This document shows positions 47,801 to 60,607 of a stretch of 64,000 nt of DNA, one piece after another. The notes beneath the pieces were generated by a model. That model was given only the letters and a program-made list of their open reading frames with translations, was not told the DNA's origin and did no database searches. The first letter of the stretch is position 1. Each line of letters starts with the position of its first letter. The translations under genes and the position numbers were made by a program. The stretch covers positions 110,782,004-110,846,003 of the forward strand of contig CP136064.1 of NCBI GenBank assembly GCA_032622095.1. Direction: 5' to 3'. Source of the stretch: Siphonodentalium dalli. Taxonomy: Eukaryota > Mollusca > Scaphopoda > Gadilida > Siphonodentaliidae.

Positions 47801-48110
47801 GTCCATAACAACATTGAAGCGCTATCTCAGTCACAATGAGTGAATTGATATACACATGGAACGGGTTTCACTCATTCGTTTGTTATGGAGTTATTGCCCT
47901 TAGAGTAAAAATGCGGCTATACCAACTTTGAATATGTCTATACGAGTCATTGTAGGTAATGTTTGAATGATCTTTATTTCTCTCATGAGGCAGCATGAAT
48001 GAAACAATATCCACATTTAACAGGCTTTGTCAATTCATTTCTTCTGAAGTTATGGCACTTAGAGCATGTTGTGTAGTCAGATAATTGGAGGTGGACAACA
48101 TCCCCTATAT

Positions 48111-48592
48111 TAGATCATGCTATGAATCTCTACTCTGACTAATGCCCATAGAGATCATATTATAAAGTCGAAAAAATCACACGGAGAATATATTTCTTTG
48201 TTATTATTGGTTTGTTAATAATGTAATTGACTGTAGGTGAAGGTCCAACTCAAAATTTCAAGATTTAAGTGACTTTGTGAGTGATTTTGCTTTGCGTCGC
48301 TTACAATTATGGAGTTTTTCCTTTGTACATGTAAATAATTCAATGTTTAGTGTGATATCAGCTCATTAAAGTCACAGTATTAAAAGCATGCAATTTTGAG
48401 TTGGGACCTTCACCTACCATAAAGTACATTATTAAGGAACAGATAATAACTAAGAAATATATTTTCCGTGTTATTTTTCGACTTTAGAAGGTTAAAATCT
48501 CTGTCAAAACATCAAAAAGTTCCCAGGTTTTTTACTGGTGGAATAAGATCTCTACAGGCGAGAGCCAGAGTGGAGATTCATGGCATGATCTA
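48111..48592. mobile_element. Palindromic Mutator-like element with 9-bp duplication and nested MITE
   Basis: Perfect 9-bp duplication CCCCTATAT at 48102-48110 and 48593-48601. Ends TAGATCATGCTATGAATC and complement of TAGATCATGCCATGAATC. Arms (48111-48234 and 48417-48592) surround a separate MITE. A related sequence at 46981-47060 carries the unoccupied site: GACAACATCCCCTATATC. A single end of the family is at 53785-53885. Confidence 0.88.
48236..48414. mobile_element. MITE with GGTGAAGGTCC ends, nested
   Basis: TA at 48234-48235 and 48415-48416; ends GGTGAAGGTCCAACTCAAAA and GGTGAAGGTCCCAACTCAAA. Sits near the centre of the palindromic element above. Confidence 0.8.
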
Positions 48593-48756
48593 CCCCTATA
48601 TCTCCTCCCCCTCTTTACAGAAGTGCCCAAAGTCCAGGCAAAGTTATCTCCAATCGCTCCGCTGAGATACCACTGCCACAACGGCATTTGTAAGGATTTC
48701 TGACATGATCTTAGTTATTATGTTTTAGGATTAAAATTGTCTAGGTCTGGCTCAGT

Positions 48757-49111
48757 TTATTATACCCCTTTTTAAAAAAAGGGGGGTATACTGTTTTGCA
48801 CCTGTCCGTCTGTCCGTCCGTCTGTGCGTCGAGCCGTCCGTCCGTACATCCGTCCAATGTCTGTTCATGTCATAACTTGAACAGTAGTGCTCAGATCTCA
48901 ATGAAATTAGGTATGGCTGTTCACTACTATGAGGACATTAAATGGACGGTTCCATCGTTTTGTTCGGATTTTCCATTCTAGAGTTATTCATCTTTGTTTA
49001 TCTGGAAATGTTGGCTTTTTGGTCCGGCTGGTGTCTGTTCATGTCGTAACATCAACAGTTGTGCTGGGATCTCAATGAAATTTGGTATGGATGTTCACAA
49101 CTATGAGGACA
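48757..49111. repeat. TATACCCC-type repeat, left part of an interrupted copy
   Basis: TTATACCCCTTTTTAAAAAA foldback, GTCCGTCC tract 48803-48855, one full ~185-bp unit and part of a second, ending GAGGACA before TTAA. It continues at 52335. Confidence 0.85.
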
Positions 49112-49115
49112 TTAA

Positions 49116-52100
49116 CCCTTATTCCAACGTATCGTCTTTTGACGTCTTTTGTTGTAGCGTCCGTATCGTCTTTTGATGTCTTTAATTTTTGCATTTTCAA
49201 CACTCAGATTTGAGACTCGAATAAAGAGTTATAATGACGATTTACATTGATTGTGTTTTGTTCCGCTGATGGTTAAGATCATGAAGGGCACATATTAAAT
49301 CCTTTCTTCCTTTGCTAGGCTTTAGATTTGCAAAATGTTTACTTAGAATACTGTTTTGGCCAACAAAATTGAAACAAACGAAATAGAAACACGTGGTTTC
49401 GACGAAAACGAAAGTTGTTGTCAGAGACGCTTCCTTGTTGATTGCGTTATGCGTGGCCGCGAGGGTAATCTATGTAAAATATGACAACTTAAAATTTATA
49501 TTTATATTGGATTATGTTTTATTTCTTAGGTGGTGATTTTATATTTCCAAATAGTGCAATATGAACATTTTTCCCAGTCGTAATTAAATCGACCACAGCT
49601 AAGCAAAATCTCAGCTGGCCATTGGGATGTTTTTCCTGTCGAGTTCCATTATGATTGTCACTTCACCCGTGAATGACTAACATCATAATGAAGGCACGTA
49701 TTTCCACCTTGCCTTCCTAAATATTACAAAATGTTGACATAGAGTATTTACTCAGTCTCGTATTGGCTGACAAATGAAAACAAACGAAACAGAAACACGT
49801 GGTTCACTGGTAGCGGACGAAGACGAAATTTGTCTCAATATTTAATGTATGTGAACTTCTCCACAAACCAAATGTTGTGAAACATATTCATTAAGTGTCA
49901 CAATTGTTGTTTAATTTGAGAAATCGAACATTGCAATTCCAAATTGATGACTCAAAGTGGATCTTTCTGCTTTTATTGCACAAATTTACTCTGTGAAATC
50001 AGGTTATGTCTGAGCATCGTAATATTATTTCCGGTTGTAATGTAACTACGGACGCGGGATTCTGAACACATAGTTAATTAACACTTTTTTATATCTATTA
50101 TCTACAAATTTAGTATAATAAATTGATGAGATATTACTTTTATATATCCATCTGTTCAAGATTTCAAATATACCGCGCAAAAGACCATCGACCCTGATCG
50201 ATCGAGAAAGAAATCAATAAAAAAAAATAAAATATCTCCTGGTTTGACATCAAGTCAGCCCAATGCGGGTGCTTCTAAATAAAGGCGAGTTTACATGACA
50301 TGCAGATATCTCAAATTCATCTTGGGAAGCTTCTTTGTGTGTATGCATATATAAATTACAGAGTATAAAGTAATAGGGTACTTATATCAACGCAATGTCG
50401 ATAAAACAAAGAATATCCCAAGCGACACATTCAAGCACCTGCTGGCGATGTCTTACTAAGTTAGCCCACTGCCATTTTGAACAATTCGCGCTCGTTTTCT
50501 GTCATCTAATTAGCATCAATGGGGAAACTCTACCCCTAAACTTGAGCCAATGAAATCAGTTCAAACTTCTAATCATTGATATGATATGATATTTATTAGC
50601 ATAAAAACACTCATGTGAGCCGTATGCATTACATAATGAGAAGACATATAATTTACATAATTATACATACATTTTTCATATAATAAACTTTCAACCTATT
50701 CAAACTACATGTATACAATGTGACCTAATAGACACTCAAAACTATAAGCGTGTAAATAATCTGTATGCTGACCTATGATATCGTGTGGAATAGAAAATAA
50801 TTATTAATTCATACCTCAATCACGGCTTTGATAGCTCGACTGATCACATGACTTGTATTTGGTTGGTCGTTTCGCATTATGTATATAAATTTTGAGATAT
50901 TACTAGCTCTTAGAAATTCGTTGCTTTTATAATTCAGTTCTTCGAATAAACGTTTTCTCAACTTGTCGTATTTAGCACAATGGAGGACAAAATGCTTCTC
51001 GTCTTCCACTGAGTTAGCATTGCACATTTTGCATATACGCTTGTCAGCTGGTGTCGGTGGGCGTTTGTGTCGACCTTTTTCTATTTCTAATGAATGACAA
51101 CTGATTCGAAGTCTACAGAATTGTTCACGATCTTTCATCGAAGTTGTATATAACAGATATGGTTCGAGCCGGAAAACGGTTTTGAATTGATTATATGTCC
51201 GTAGTTTACTGTGTGGATCGTCTGCACTAAGAATATATTTATTTATGTATTCATCCTTCAATCTTTCTGTGGCGTTATTAATATAGTTATCCGAAATGTG
51301 TAGACTATTTCCATCTGCCGTGTTCAATGACGCAACATACTTTTCTTTCATTGTTCTAAGTGAGGGTTTGATTGTATTTGATTCGCTTGATCTATGTGCT
51401 TCGCGCAAGATTTGGTTCGGGTGACCATTAATTCGCTTCAAAAATTTAAACGCCTGTGTTATGCACTCGACATAGATAGGATATACGCCGAGTTCTACTC
51501 TCACTGCATGGTTGACCGCCTTCGATCCTACACCGAGTATCATTTTGCAGAAGCTCAAGTGTATCTTCTCAGAGGGCGAGTTATCATTGCGCGATACTTC
51601 TGGTGCCCATATTTCGCTTCCATAAAGCAAAATTGGTTTTACTAGTGTATTAAAAAGTTTTAGTGCCAGTGGTATAGATATGTGGTCATTGATGTCATTG
51701 GTTGTCAATGAAAACATTCTTAGAATCAACAAAAAGTGACCTTTGAACATGTGGTTTTTGCAAGAAAATTTACAAACTTTCACAAAGCAACGTGACGTAA
51801 TTGCTAATAATTTGCTCTTTTATCGGAAGTCTTTTTACGACTTTTGTCAAATCATGGTTTATATGATTAATGCACATCAAATATAAAGACATTTGGTTTA
51901 ATTATTTTATTTATAATACGCTTTTTTGTTTTCAAAAATCATGAATTATTTTTTTTTCAATCAGGACACGAGTCCGTGGGTAAACAAACTTAAAGGACAT
52001 GCTCGCATAGGCATACCGTAAATTTGCATAAAATGTCATTTTTTACTAACATGTGTGATAAAATGAGGATAAACGGTTGTTTATATGCACATATTTAGTT

Positions 52101-52330
52101 CGTCTACTGGTTTATGTTTCCATTATCGTATTCACAGATGACACTTAAGTGAAAGCATGTTTGTTGTTGCATATCGGATGATACACATGGCACATATACC
52201 TGTGGCCAGTGTGGGGAAACACCCAATGATATTATAACGTCAAATTCCTGTTGGCTAACGTAATTACCTTCATACCTGGTGACGTTGGCTATATGACGTG
52301 GTTTAACTACATGTGCTGTTGGGAAAAGGG
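49116..52330. mobile_element. 3.2-kb TTAA-flanked (piggyBac-like) insertion
   Basis: TTAA at 49112-49115 and 52331-52334. Ends CCCTTATTCCAACG and CCCTTTTCCCAAC. It splits a TATACCCC repeat exactly at GAGGACATTAA|ATAG, a sequence intact at 43458. Near the left end TATCGTCTTTTGA occurs twice. Two diverged ~400-bp internal copies share GAAACACGTGGTT (49388 and 49795) and neighbouring AATGTT.ACNTAGA. No piggyBac transposase frame found; contains a LINE fragment. Confidence 0.85.
50578..51790 (-). pseudogene. 5'-truncated LINE with 324-codon ORF2 C-terminal part
   Basis: The open frame 50809-51783 encodes a non-LTR retrotransposon ORF2 C-terminus: the thumb motif ALKLFNTLVKPILLYGSEIW, a long helical region, then FCRLRISCHSLEIEKGRHKR and a CKMCNANSVEDEKHFVLHC zinc knuckle. 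Upstream catalytic motifs (FADD) are absent, so the copy is truncated by incomplete reverse transcription. Downstream is a ~230-bp 3' UTR ending in a short ATATC repeat (plus strand TGATATGATATGATAT at 50578). The frame is uninterrupted, suggesting recent insertion. It lies within the TTAA element. Confidence 0.88.
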
Positions 52331-52334
52331 TTAA

Positions 52335-53025
52335 ATAGATGGTTCTATCGTTTTGTTCGGATTTTCCATTCTGAGTTATTGATCTTTGTTTATCTGGAAA
52401 TGTTGGATTTTTGGTTCGTCTGGTGTCTGTTCATGTCATAACATGACCAGTAGTCCTCGGATCTCAATGAAATTTGGAATGGATGTTCACTTCAATATAG
52501 GGTTCCATCGTTTTGTTCGGATTTTCCATTCTCGAGTTATTCATCTTTGTTTATCTGGAAATGTTGGCTTTTTGGTCCGTCTGGTGTCTGTTCATGTCAA
52601 AACTTCAACAGTTGTGCTGGGATCTCAATGAAATGTTGTATGGATGTTTACTACTATGAGGACATTCAATAGAGGGTTCCATTGTTCTGTTTGGCTTTTC
52701 CATTCTAGAGTTATTTATCTTTGTTTATCTGGAAATGTTGGCTGTTTGGTCCATCCGATGTCTGTTCAGGTCATAACTTGAACAGTAATGCTCAGATCTC
52801 AATGAAATTTTGTATGGATGTTCACCACTATGAGGATATTTAATGGCACATTCAACTGTTTTGTTTTGGTTTTTTGTTCTATAGTTATTCATCTTTGTTT
52901 ATATGAAAATGCTGATTTTTGGGTCCATCTGTCTGAGTATAGCCATCATAAGTTATAGATATGCCCACACTAGGCGGTATGCCACAAGGGGGTATGCACC
53001 GGACGACAGTCCATCTCTTGTATTG
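52335..53025. repeat. TATACCCC-type repeat, right part of the interrupted copy
   Basis: Resumes ATAGATGGTTCTATCGTTTT, runs through about 3.5 units and ends GACGACAGTCCATCTCTTGT at 53003-53022, the same terminus as the intact copy. Confidence 0.85.
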
Positions 53026-53477
53026 TTCTTATCAATACCGAAAGAATTACTATTACTGCAAACTTGTGGTGGACAAAATAAGATAATAGGTGACTAAATA
53101 TAGTTTCGATGATATGTAAAAATAGATGTATTGGTCTGCAAAGTACCATCCTTGTGGTAGTGATATATTGCAGTGATAAAGGAAGTGCTATCATCTGTAT
53201 CTCTTCATGTGTTAAAGCCCACTGTCACCACACATATTGCTGTATCAGGCTATTGTCATTGAATATCTGATGTAAATGAGTTCCTCTATTATTCATGCTC
53301 TGTGGTTATCAGGTGTTGGTATTTTCTCCCTGCCAGGAAGTGTGTGGAGGTAATCAGTCATATAATTAAATTTCATGCAGCAAGTTGTCTCAGTTGATGC
53401 ACAGGATAGATTGGTTTTGTCTGAGAAGGCCAAGAATTAAACATGCAGCCAGATGTAGTCAACACTTCAGTTGTTAA

Positions 53478-53737
53478 CCCTTGTATGACTGGAGCTTCCT
53501 GAAATTTTGTGAAAACCCTGTGCCAATGCATTTTCTTATATGCGAGTCGCCCATAAGAGAATGCATCAGCTTAAGTAACAATATTTACCTTGACCTCGCA
53601 TATATAAGAAAATACATTGGCCTAACAATTTTTACTTTGACATTGTAAGCCATTCATTCTCTTGCTCGTATATATAAGAGAATGCACTGGCACAGGGTCT
53701 TTAATGCTGCACAAGCGCTGCATCCGTCATGAAAGGG
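53478..53737. mobile_element. Family B double-hairpin MITE (copy 3)
   Basis: TTAA at 53474-53477 and 53738-53741; CCCTTGTATGACTGGAGC and CCCTTTCATGACGGATGC ends; first hairpin partly deleted. Confidence 0.82.
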
Positions 53738-53741
53738 TTAA

Positions 53742-55240
53742 CCCATTCTATTTGGGAAAATTCTGTTGTTTTCAGGGTTCGCGCTAGATCATGCCATGAA
53801 TCTCTCACTCCTACTAATGCCCGTAGACATCATCTTCCACCAGTACAACACCTGGGAACTTTTTGATGTTCTGACAGGGAACTTTATAACATTGAACATA
53901 CAAGGCAGGGAATTTATCTTTTTGATAATACATGTTCCTCAGTAATCTACTTCACGTTAGAGGGTGGTTCCAGCTCGAGATTGCATGTTTTTCTGTGATT
54001 ATAGTGATCTGATATAGCAATAAACATTGAATTAATTACCCAGGATTCCGATTGGGACAGTCACGCTGGTATTTTTTATAAAACTACAGGAGAAGCGAAT
54101 ATTCACTGTTTTACTTATGAACATGCGTGAGTTTGCTCCAAGCTGTGTATTTTTCCAATTTTAGTCAACGTTCAGATGACCACAATTAAATTGTAAGTAG
54201 AGGAATCGGGCTCAACAAAATTGTGGATAGTTTTTTCACACCATTACGATGTCGTCACAGATGAGGATATGTGGGTTGTTCGTAAGCCATGCTTAACCAT
54301 GTGATTGACTTCCCTACGATCTTTCCATATATGATTTTTACGTACACCACTGCAACTCCATCACAAGTGGAAGTAATCAAGATATGCCACGATTTCGCAT
54401 CTAAAGTCAAATAGTGCTTGATATTAATTTTTTACTCGTGATATTGCCGTGAGCATGCACAGTCCAACTATCTACCTACGATGGAAAACATTCCACTTAT
54501 GATTGAATCGTGGTCGTCTGAACATTCACTTAGAGCAATCATGATATTTGTGCCATAGCATGGGCTATATTGGAAAGTTATTGGAATTCAATTTTCAATG
54601 AATGAATTTGATGTATGGTTCCGGATGAGGTCGGCGTATTGTACTCATCACTTCACGAAAAGACCCCACTGATCATTATGGAGTCAGTTGTTAGTCTTAT
54701 TATTCTGGCATTTGAGAAAAAACAGCCATTAGGTTTTTGTAGCTTGATTGATTTATAAATTACATCTTTTAATTTTCTGGCTTCTCTATCGGATGAAATC
54801 TAATTTGCTGTGATCTTTCTTCTCGCTATTAAATGAGCGTCAGAAATAGCATTTCTTTTATTTATTAGATCTCATTTGGTCATTAAATATTTATTGCTTT
54901 TGCACTCTCGTGGTGATTTGTTTTAGTAAACTTTTGATCTTGTTGTGTGAGTTGTAATCAATACGCAGACATTAATTATCACATCTTACTTATATGGACC
55001 TATGGTTTTGAGATTGGAAGTTCATAGCCAAGAATTATATTGTCTAAGTCCTAAAATTTGTAATGGGAGAAAACACCATTTGACAAATTGCGCCTTCATA
55101 ATATTGTGATGTAGGGACATCTGGCTGTACCTATTTATTATAATTTCTTGCAATTTGTTTTATTTTGTGTTGATTATATGTGGTACCAAATGATAAAACT
55201 GTCCAAAAAATTTGTTGCTTTCACATTCCAGTCAAGATAT
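53742..55240. other. Single Mutator-like end, otherwise no recognised feature
   Basis: TAGATCATGCCATGAATCTC at 53786 followed by ~100 bp matching the 48111-48592 arm. 53900-55240 is AT-rich with no recognised element or gene. Confidence 0.45.
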
Positions 55241-55245
55241 TTTAA

Positions 55246-55614
55246 AGTGATGTGAAGCACTGCGGATAGGTGATCAAATAGAAATGGAGAATAATCTTGT
55301 TCAAATTAGTTATTTTGACAAATATTATATCCAAATTGGCAACACACATCGTCATTCTTATATATTAATTAAATGCATTGACTCACAAAGGTGAAATCGT
55401 TTTCGTTAGTTTATCGCAAATAGTTGCGTCCCGAATCGAGAAGTAAATATTGACAACTTTGGATAGTTCAGACGAAAAATTTCTATCGAGTGGTACGGTT
55501 GATTTGCTTGAAATTTTCGGAGATGTTACTAAAATGCTACATTCATCCAGTTGACATAGCGCCTGAATGCCAACTTATCAGTTTCACATACCCGAACAGG
55601 TCCATAATATGTCT
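55246..55614 (-). repeat. Family A repeat (copy 4)
   Basis: TTAA at 55242-55245 and 55615-55618; AGTGATGTGAAGCACTGCGG to CATAATATGTCT. Confidence 0.8.
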
Positions 55615-55817
55615 TTAATAGATTTGAAAAAAAACAGTGAATGATTTTTCACTTTTCTAAATAGCGCTCTACATAATTGTAGACAGCAACATTCATTCTT
55701 ATGTGTCAGGACGGACATCTCTAAAATAATCAGAATAGTTTAACATTTGATTGACAGGTTGATTGGAGTTTAATGTCATTTCAGCTACTAGTCCATATGA
55801 TGACTATTAAAATTTAA

Positions 55818-55970
55818 CCCTTCCATGACTGAAGCTTTCTGAAATTTTGTGAAAACCCTGTGCCAGTGTATTCTCTTATATATGCAAGGCTCTCTGGGAG
55901 ACTCGCATATATAAGAGAATGCATGGCACAGAATCTTTAATGCAGCACAAGTGCAGCTCCCATCATAAAA
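55818..55970. mobile_element. Family B MITE, one-hairpin truncated copy (copy 4)
   Basis: TTAA at 55814-55817 then CCCTTCCATGACTGAAGC, one hairpin, GCAGCTCCCATCATAAAACC. The right TTAA is lost. The following sequence (TTTTGATCACTGGATAC) recurs after copy 5 at 56399, so flank and element were duplicated together or both share an older repeat. Confidence 0.7.
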
Positions 55971-56117
55971 CCTTTTGATCACTGGATACGAGTTGATCAG
56001 AACATCCCTAATTAAAAGTTTTGTTATTGGAAGCTTCCCAACTGTTGGAAATATCCAGCTTAGCACCCCCCTAATGCTTGGAAATTCCAACTCATGGCCA
56101 TTTCACCAAACAATTAA

Positions 56118-56386
56118 CCCCTGTAAACATGACTTGAGTATTCTGAAATTTTGTGAAAAGCACTGAAAACCCTGTGTCAAGGCATTATCTTATATATGCG
56201 AGTCTCCCATAGGGAGCCTCACATATATAAGAGAATACATTGGCCTAACAATATTTACCTTGATCTTGTAAGCCAGTGGATTCTCTTATATATGCGAGGC
56301 TCCCTATGGGAGACTCGCATATACAAGAAAATCCACTGGCACTGGATCTTTTATGCTGCACCAGTGCATATCCCATCATGAAAGGG
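56118..56386. mobile_element. Family B double-hairpin MITE (copy 5)
   Basis: TTAA at 56114-56117 and 56387-56390. Both hairpins well kept: GCGAGTCTCCCATAGGGAGC and its complement. Confidence 0.85.
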
Positions 56387-57059
56387 TTAAAGTTTAACCT
56401 TTTGATCACTGGATACCCGCTGATCAGAACATCCCTAAATAAATGTTTTGGTGTCTTAACCTTCCAGCCCTATATATGCACAGGAATTAACCCTTTGTAG
56501 TGAAGTTTGAATTTTTTGGTGTGGTCTAAAATATGACAGTATTTTTTTATGCGGTTCTGACACTAGTTACGAAAACACAAGATTTAAACGCGAATTCCCT
56601 GCTAGACAGACATGATTTTTTTGTGTAAAAAGTTTCCCAAAATGTCAATTTTTCAGATTTAAAGAAAATTTTGGACCCAACATTTATATTGCCAACAGTA
56701 TACGCTAAAACGTTAGCACTGAGGCCTATGGAAAACATTTACACCAGTGTAACCTAAAGGGGAAAAATTAGCTTTTTGGCATTTTTTATTCCTGGGAGTC
56801 ACTTTAAAGCATTTTATTGCATTTTTCAGAGCCTGGTCTTTCAGTCCAATGAATATCTCATGCATGGTGTGGCTATTCTTGCTGCTGATGTCTTTTTTCA
56901 CTTACATCAGACAAAAAAATAGTATGATTTTTCATAAAAAATGCCAATTTTTCAAGGTATTTTCAAAATTTTTCAAGGTGGTAATAGTCACATGATAATG
57001 CAAATGACCCATAAACATGAACATGTCAATGACACACATTTGCCTGCACGATTTTGATC

Positions 57060-57895
57060 ACCTGTAGATGGGAGCTATCGAATTTGAATGATTTTCGATG
57101 AAATACATGGCCACCGGCAGCCATCTTGGATTTTACTGATTGCATAACTAAATTATTTGGCACACCCTACAGAGTACATCCCTCATCTGATGATCAACAA
57201 ACTTCATATGTTGCTTCTGGGTGGCTTATAGATGGGAGCTTAGATGGGAGCTATAAATTTTTTCTGAATTTCTATGAAAACATGGCTGCCAGCAACCATC
57301 TTGGATTTTACTCTTTGTATGACTAAATCCTTTGGTACACCCTACAGACCACATCCCTCGTCTGATGATCACTAAACTTCATATGTAGCTTCAAGGTGAC
57401 CTATAGTATAGATGGGAGCTATCTAATTTTTCTGTATTTTGATGAAAAACATGGCCGCCAGCAGCCATCTTGGATTTCAAATTTGAATCCATCTGCACAC
57501 CCCGCAGCTCGCATTTATTGGAGAATTGATTTGATAATTAACAGGCATGTTTAGAATTACCTCTAGATGGAAGCTATCATATTTGAAAATTTTTCGATGA
57601 AAAACATGGCCGTTGGCAGCCATATTGGATTTTACTCTTTGCATGACTAAATCCTTTGGCACACTCTGCAGACATCATCCCTCATCTGATGATAAACAAA
57701 CTTCATATGGATCTTCGGGGTGACCTCTAGATGGAATCGTCCTATTTTGACTGAAATTCATTGAAAAACATGGCCGGCCGCCATTGGCCATCTTGGAATT
57801 TACTCTTTATATGACTAAATCCTTTGGCGCACCCTATAGATGACAGCCCTCATCCAATCATGATAAACCTTTTTTATGGATCTTCAGTGTGACTT
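57060..57895 (+). repeat. ~170-bp tandem array, about five units
   Basis: Units contain AGATGGGAGCTAT, GATGAAAAACATGGCCGCC, AGCCATCTTGGATTTTACTC, ACTAAATCCTTTGG, ACACCCTACAGA and CATCTGATGATCAACAAAC. Repeat starts near 57066, 57240, 57412, 57566 and 57728. Divergence between units suggests an old satellite-like array or the internal repeats of a longer element. The 66-codon frame at 57126-57326 is inside it. Confidence 0.8.
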
Positions 57896-58513
57896 CTTAT
57901 TTATCATTCTTTTCATTGCTCAGCAAAAAATTAACTCCTCCCCATGTTGCGCTACAGTGTCATTGCCACTTTCATTTAGTCTGATATTCCCAACTAATTT
58001 TATGTCAGACTTGCATTTTCCACCTATTGAAATTTATGGCCAAATCCCCCACTCACTTCGATGTTAGACATCTTTAATACCAACATTTTTGTTTTCTGGC
58101 CGTGTTATGAGTCACATACAGTCTAGCCATGAGAAGTCATACAATGATTCAGTGACATGAGATATTACATCTGTTTGAATCTCAAACTGTCTTTTAATCA
58201 ATGACGTGGCTGAGGGGCGAGGTAGGGCTTGGGTCTCATCCCCATACATTTTCACCAGTTGGAATTTCATGCCTGACACATTATTAGTTGGAATATTCAG
58301 ACTAAGACTGAAATTGTTCTGATATTTTGACTTTCCAAACAGTATTTAGTGCGAAAAAATCTAATATATTTCTACTTTGGTAAATTTTTGTAATGAAATG
58401 GCTAGGAGTTGAAAATTTATCAGCCAAGGGATTTTGGTTTGCTCAAGGGGATATGTGTGAAATTACAAATTATAAATTAGAAACCCTCTCGCCATGTCCC
58501 TGTTTTTATGCAT
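57896..58513. other. Stretch without recognised gene
   Basis: Direct continuation of the tandem array with no more units; nothing else seen. Confidence 0.4.
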
Positions 58514-58517
58514 TTAA

Positions 58518-58713
58518 CCCTTCCATGACTGGAGCTTCCTCGCATATATAAGAAAATACATTGACCTAACAATATTTACTTTGACATTGTAGGTCATTCA
58601 TTCTCGTATATATGTGAGGCTCCCTATATGAGGCTCACATATATAAGAGAATGCACTGGCAAAGGATCTTTAATGCTGCACTAGCTCAGCACCTACAATG
58701 TATTTTGAAAGGG
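58518..58713. mobile_element. Family B MITE, internally deleted (copy 6)
   Basis: TTAA at 58514-58517 and 58714-58717; CCCTTCCATGACTGGAGC and CCCTTTCAAAATACA ends; only the second hairpin is complete. Confidence 0.8.
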
Positions 58714-58717
58714 TTAA

Positions 58718-60367
58718 GAACTGCTCAATACACATGGAAAGTGTCGGCTAATAATTCATTGGATCTCATTTCATGGCCCTTGTTTAGTTTATCATTTCCT
58801 CAATCATCTTGTCAATGTACCGATACTGTGTAATCTATAAACAGCAAAATCACTTCTGCAGCCCCAATAATACAAGAAAAATTGCACGATTCTCATTTAA
58901 TTCCAAAGCTCCTCCCTTTTCATTGATTGATTGACAGTATTGTGAGGTCTCCGAAGAAAAACACCATATGTAGACAATTACCCTGATGCGTGGCCTCAAT
59001 TGATTGACAGCCGGTTCAGGTAGGCAGGGATTTCGCAGACGTGATCAATAAGCAGGTGATGAATCTTCCAGCGGCAAACGCATTGTTTCAGCCAACTATT
59101 CTCTTTGCTTTTGCTTCTCTGTTTGATGAATAATGGATCTGAATAGATTGGATGAATTTCTTTATTGGGTTTAATACATCACGATATCTTCCGTGTGCCG
59201 GCATTAACAAGTTACAAGTCATAAAAGTCACTCTATGTTTTATGTGAATTATTGGAAGCATGCATCTCCGTGATGTTCTTATTTGTTGGTTGTGCGCGCT
59301 TCGTATTTCTGATTTTGGAATTCATAGTTGATAAGGATTTGAATTAATTTAGTTCGTTCTTTGGCATTATAACAGTGATGAGATTTTTTATGTTTAAAAG
59401 TTTCTTAACCAGTGAATACAGGAATTGGCTATTGGAAACAAATTTTGGTTGTATATATAAGCCAGGAAAAGTACACTAGTTAGGTGACAGTTATTACCAT
59501 AAGGTATGGGTGTGAAGGACCTCAGTTTTTATTAACTTAAACTAATATTTCACTAAAATAGGTTATAAGCAACTAATTCATTGAAATTATGCTCCTTTGC
59601 ATTTGTGTAGGCAAACTAGTCAACATAAAAAAAATCGTGTATAATATCTTTTTATAAATGAAAAATTAAATTCATAGGCTATGTTAATTCCTCGGATATT
59701 TGGGTACAATTTTTAGCCAAGCATTTACATTGGTCTCCAAATTGAGGAGGGGTGAGGATGTATTTTTTTATACTGAAATTTTCTGCTAAATAGTGTGTAA
59801 TTGTGGAAATTTCTTGGAATAAGTATAGATTGGGACCATTTCTTTTTTGACACTTATGTCCAATGTGGAGTTCTTATCACCACAATTTCCAAAATTTGGC
59901 TCAGTTACATGTTACGTAATTAATGAAGGGCATTGCTTAACGCTGTCGTCTGTTGAAAATTATTTAGTTGATTGTAACATTTATAATAAGATACAAAACT
60001 GCATCTGATTTCTCTTCATAAGGTTTGACCCTGGTTGTATGTATATTTATTTTTTTAATAACTGTACATACAATTGAACCAACAAACATGGGAAGTTTGT
60101 CAAGAGTCTTTTAGAAATAACCTAGTAAATGCATAAAATAAACCATCAAATTAACTGTCAGTTTCCTCAGTTTTAATAATTAGGCATTAATTCTAATATG
60201 AATTAAAATTTTAAAGGGACTCAACTTGTTCACACAACACAAAGTCATTTCAGTGAAGTCCATGCTGTCATCTGTGCTTAAGATGAAATAATATTGTCCC
60301 CAATCTCTCAGTTTTTTCAGGTTTATTATATGAAAATTCTAATTCCAAGTGAAATTATTAAAGGCCC
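58718..60367. other. Stretch without recognised gene
   Basis: AT-rich, no element ends, tandem repeats or coding exons recognised. Confidence 0.4.
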
Positions 60368-60371
60368 TTAA

Positions 60372-60607
60372 CCTTTCCTTGACTGGAGCTTCCTAAAATT
60401 TTGTGAAAACCCTGTGCCAATGCATTCACTTAATATATATATGCGTCTCCCATAGGGAGCCCTGCATATATAAGAGAATACATTGGCCTAACAATATTTA
60501 CCTTGACCTGGTAAGCCAGTGGATTCTCTTCTATATATGCAAGGCTACCTATGGGGAGACTTGCATATATAAGAGAATGCACTGGCACAGCTCCCATAAT
60601 GAAAGGG
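60372..60607. mobile_element. Family B double-hairpin MITE (copy 7)
   Basis: TTAA at 60368-60371 and 60608-60611; CCTTTCCTTGACTGGAGC and CCCTTTCATTATGGGAGC ends; both hairpins present. Confidence 0.85.

Noticed and set aside
53776-53800. CAGGGTTCGCGC as a hAT terminus like the one at 8895
   Set aside because: The following sequence is the TAGATCATGC end of the Mutator-like palindrome; the shared CAGGGTTCGCGCT is short and no partner end or 8-bp duplication is visible.
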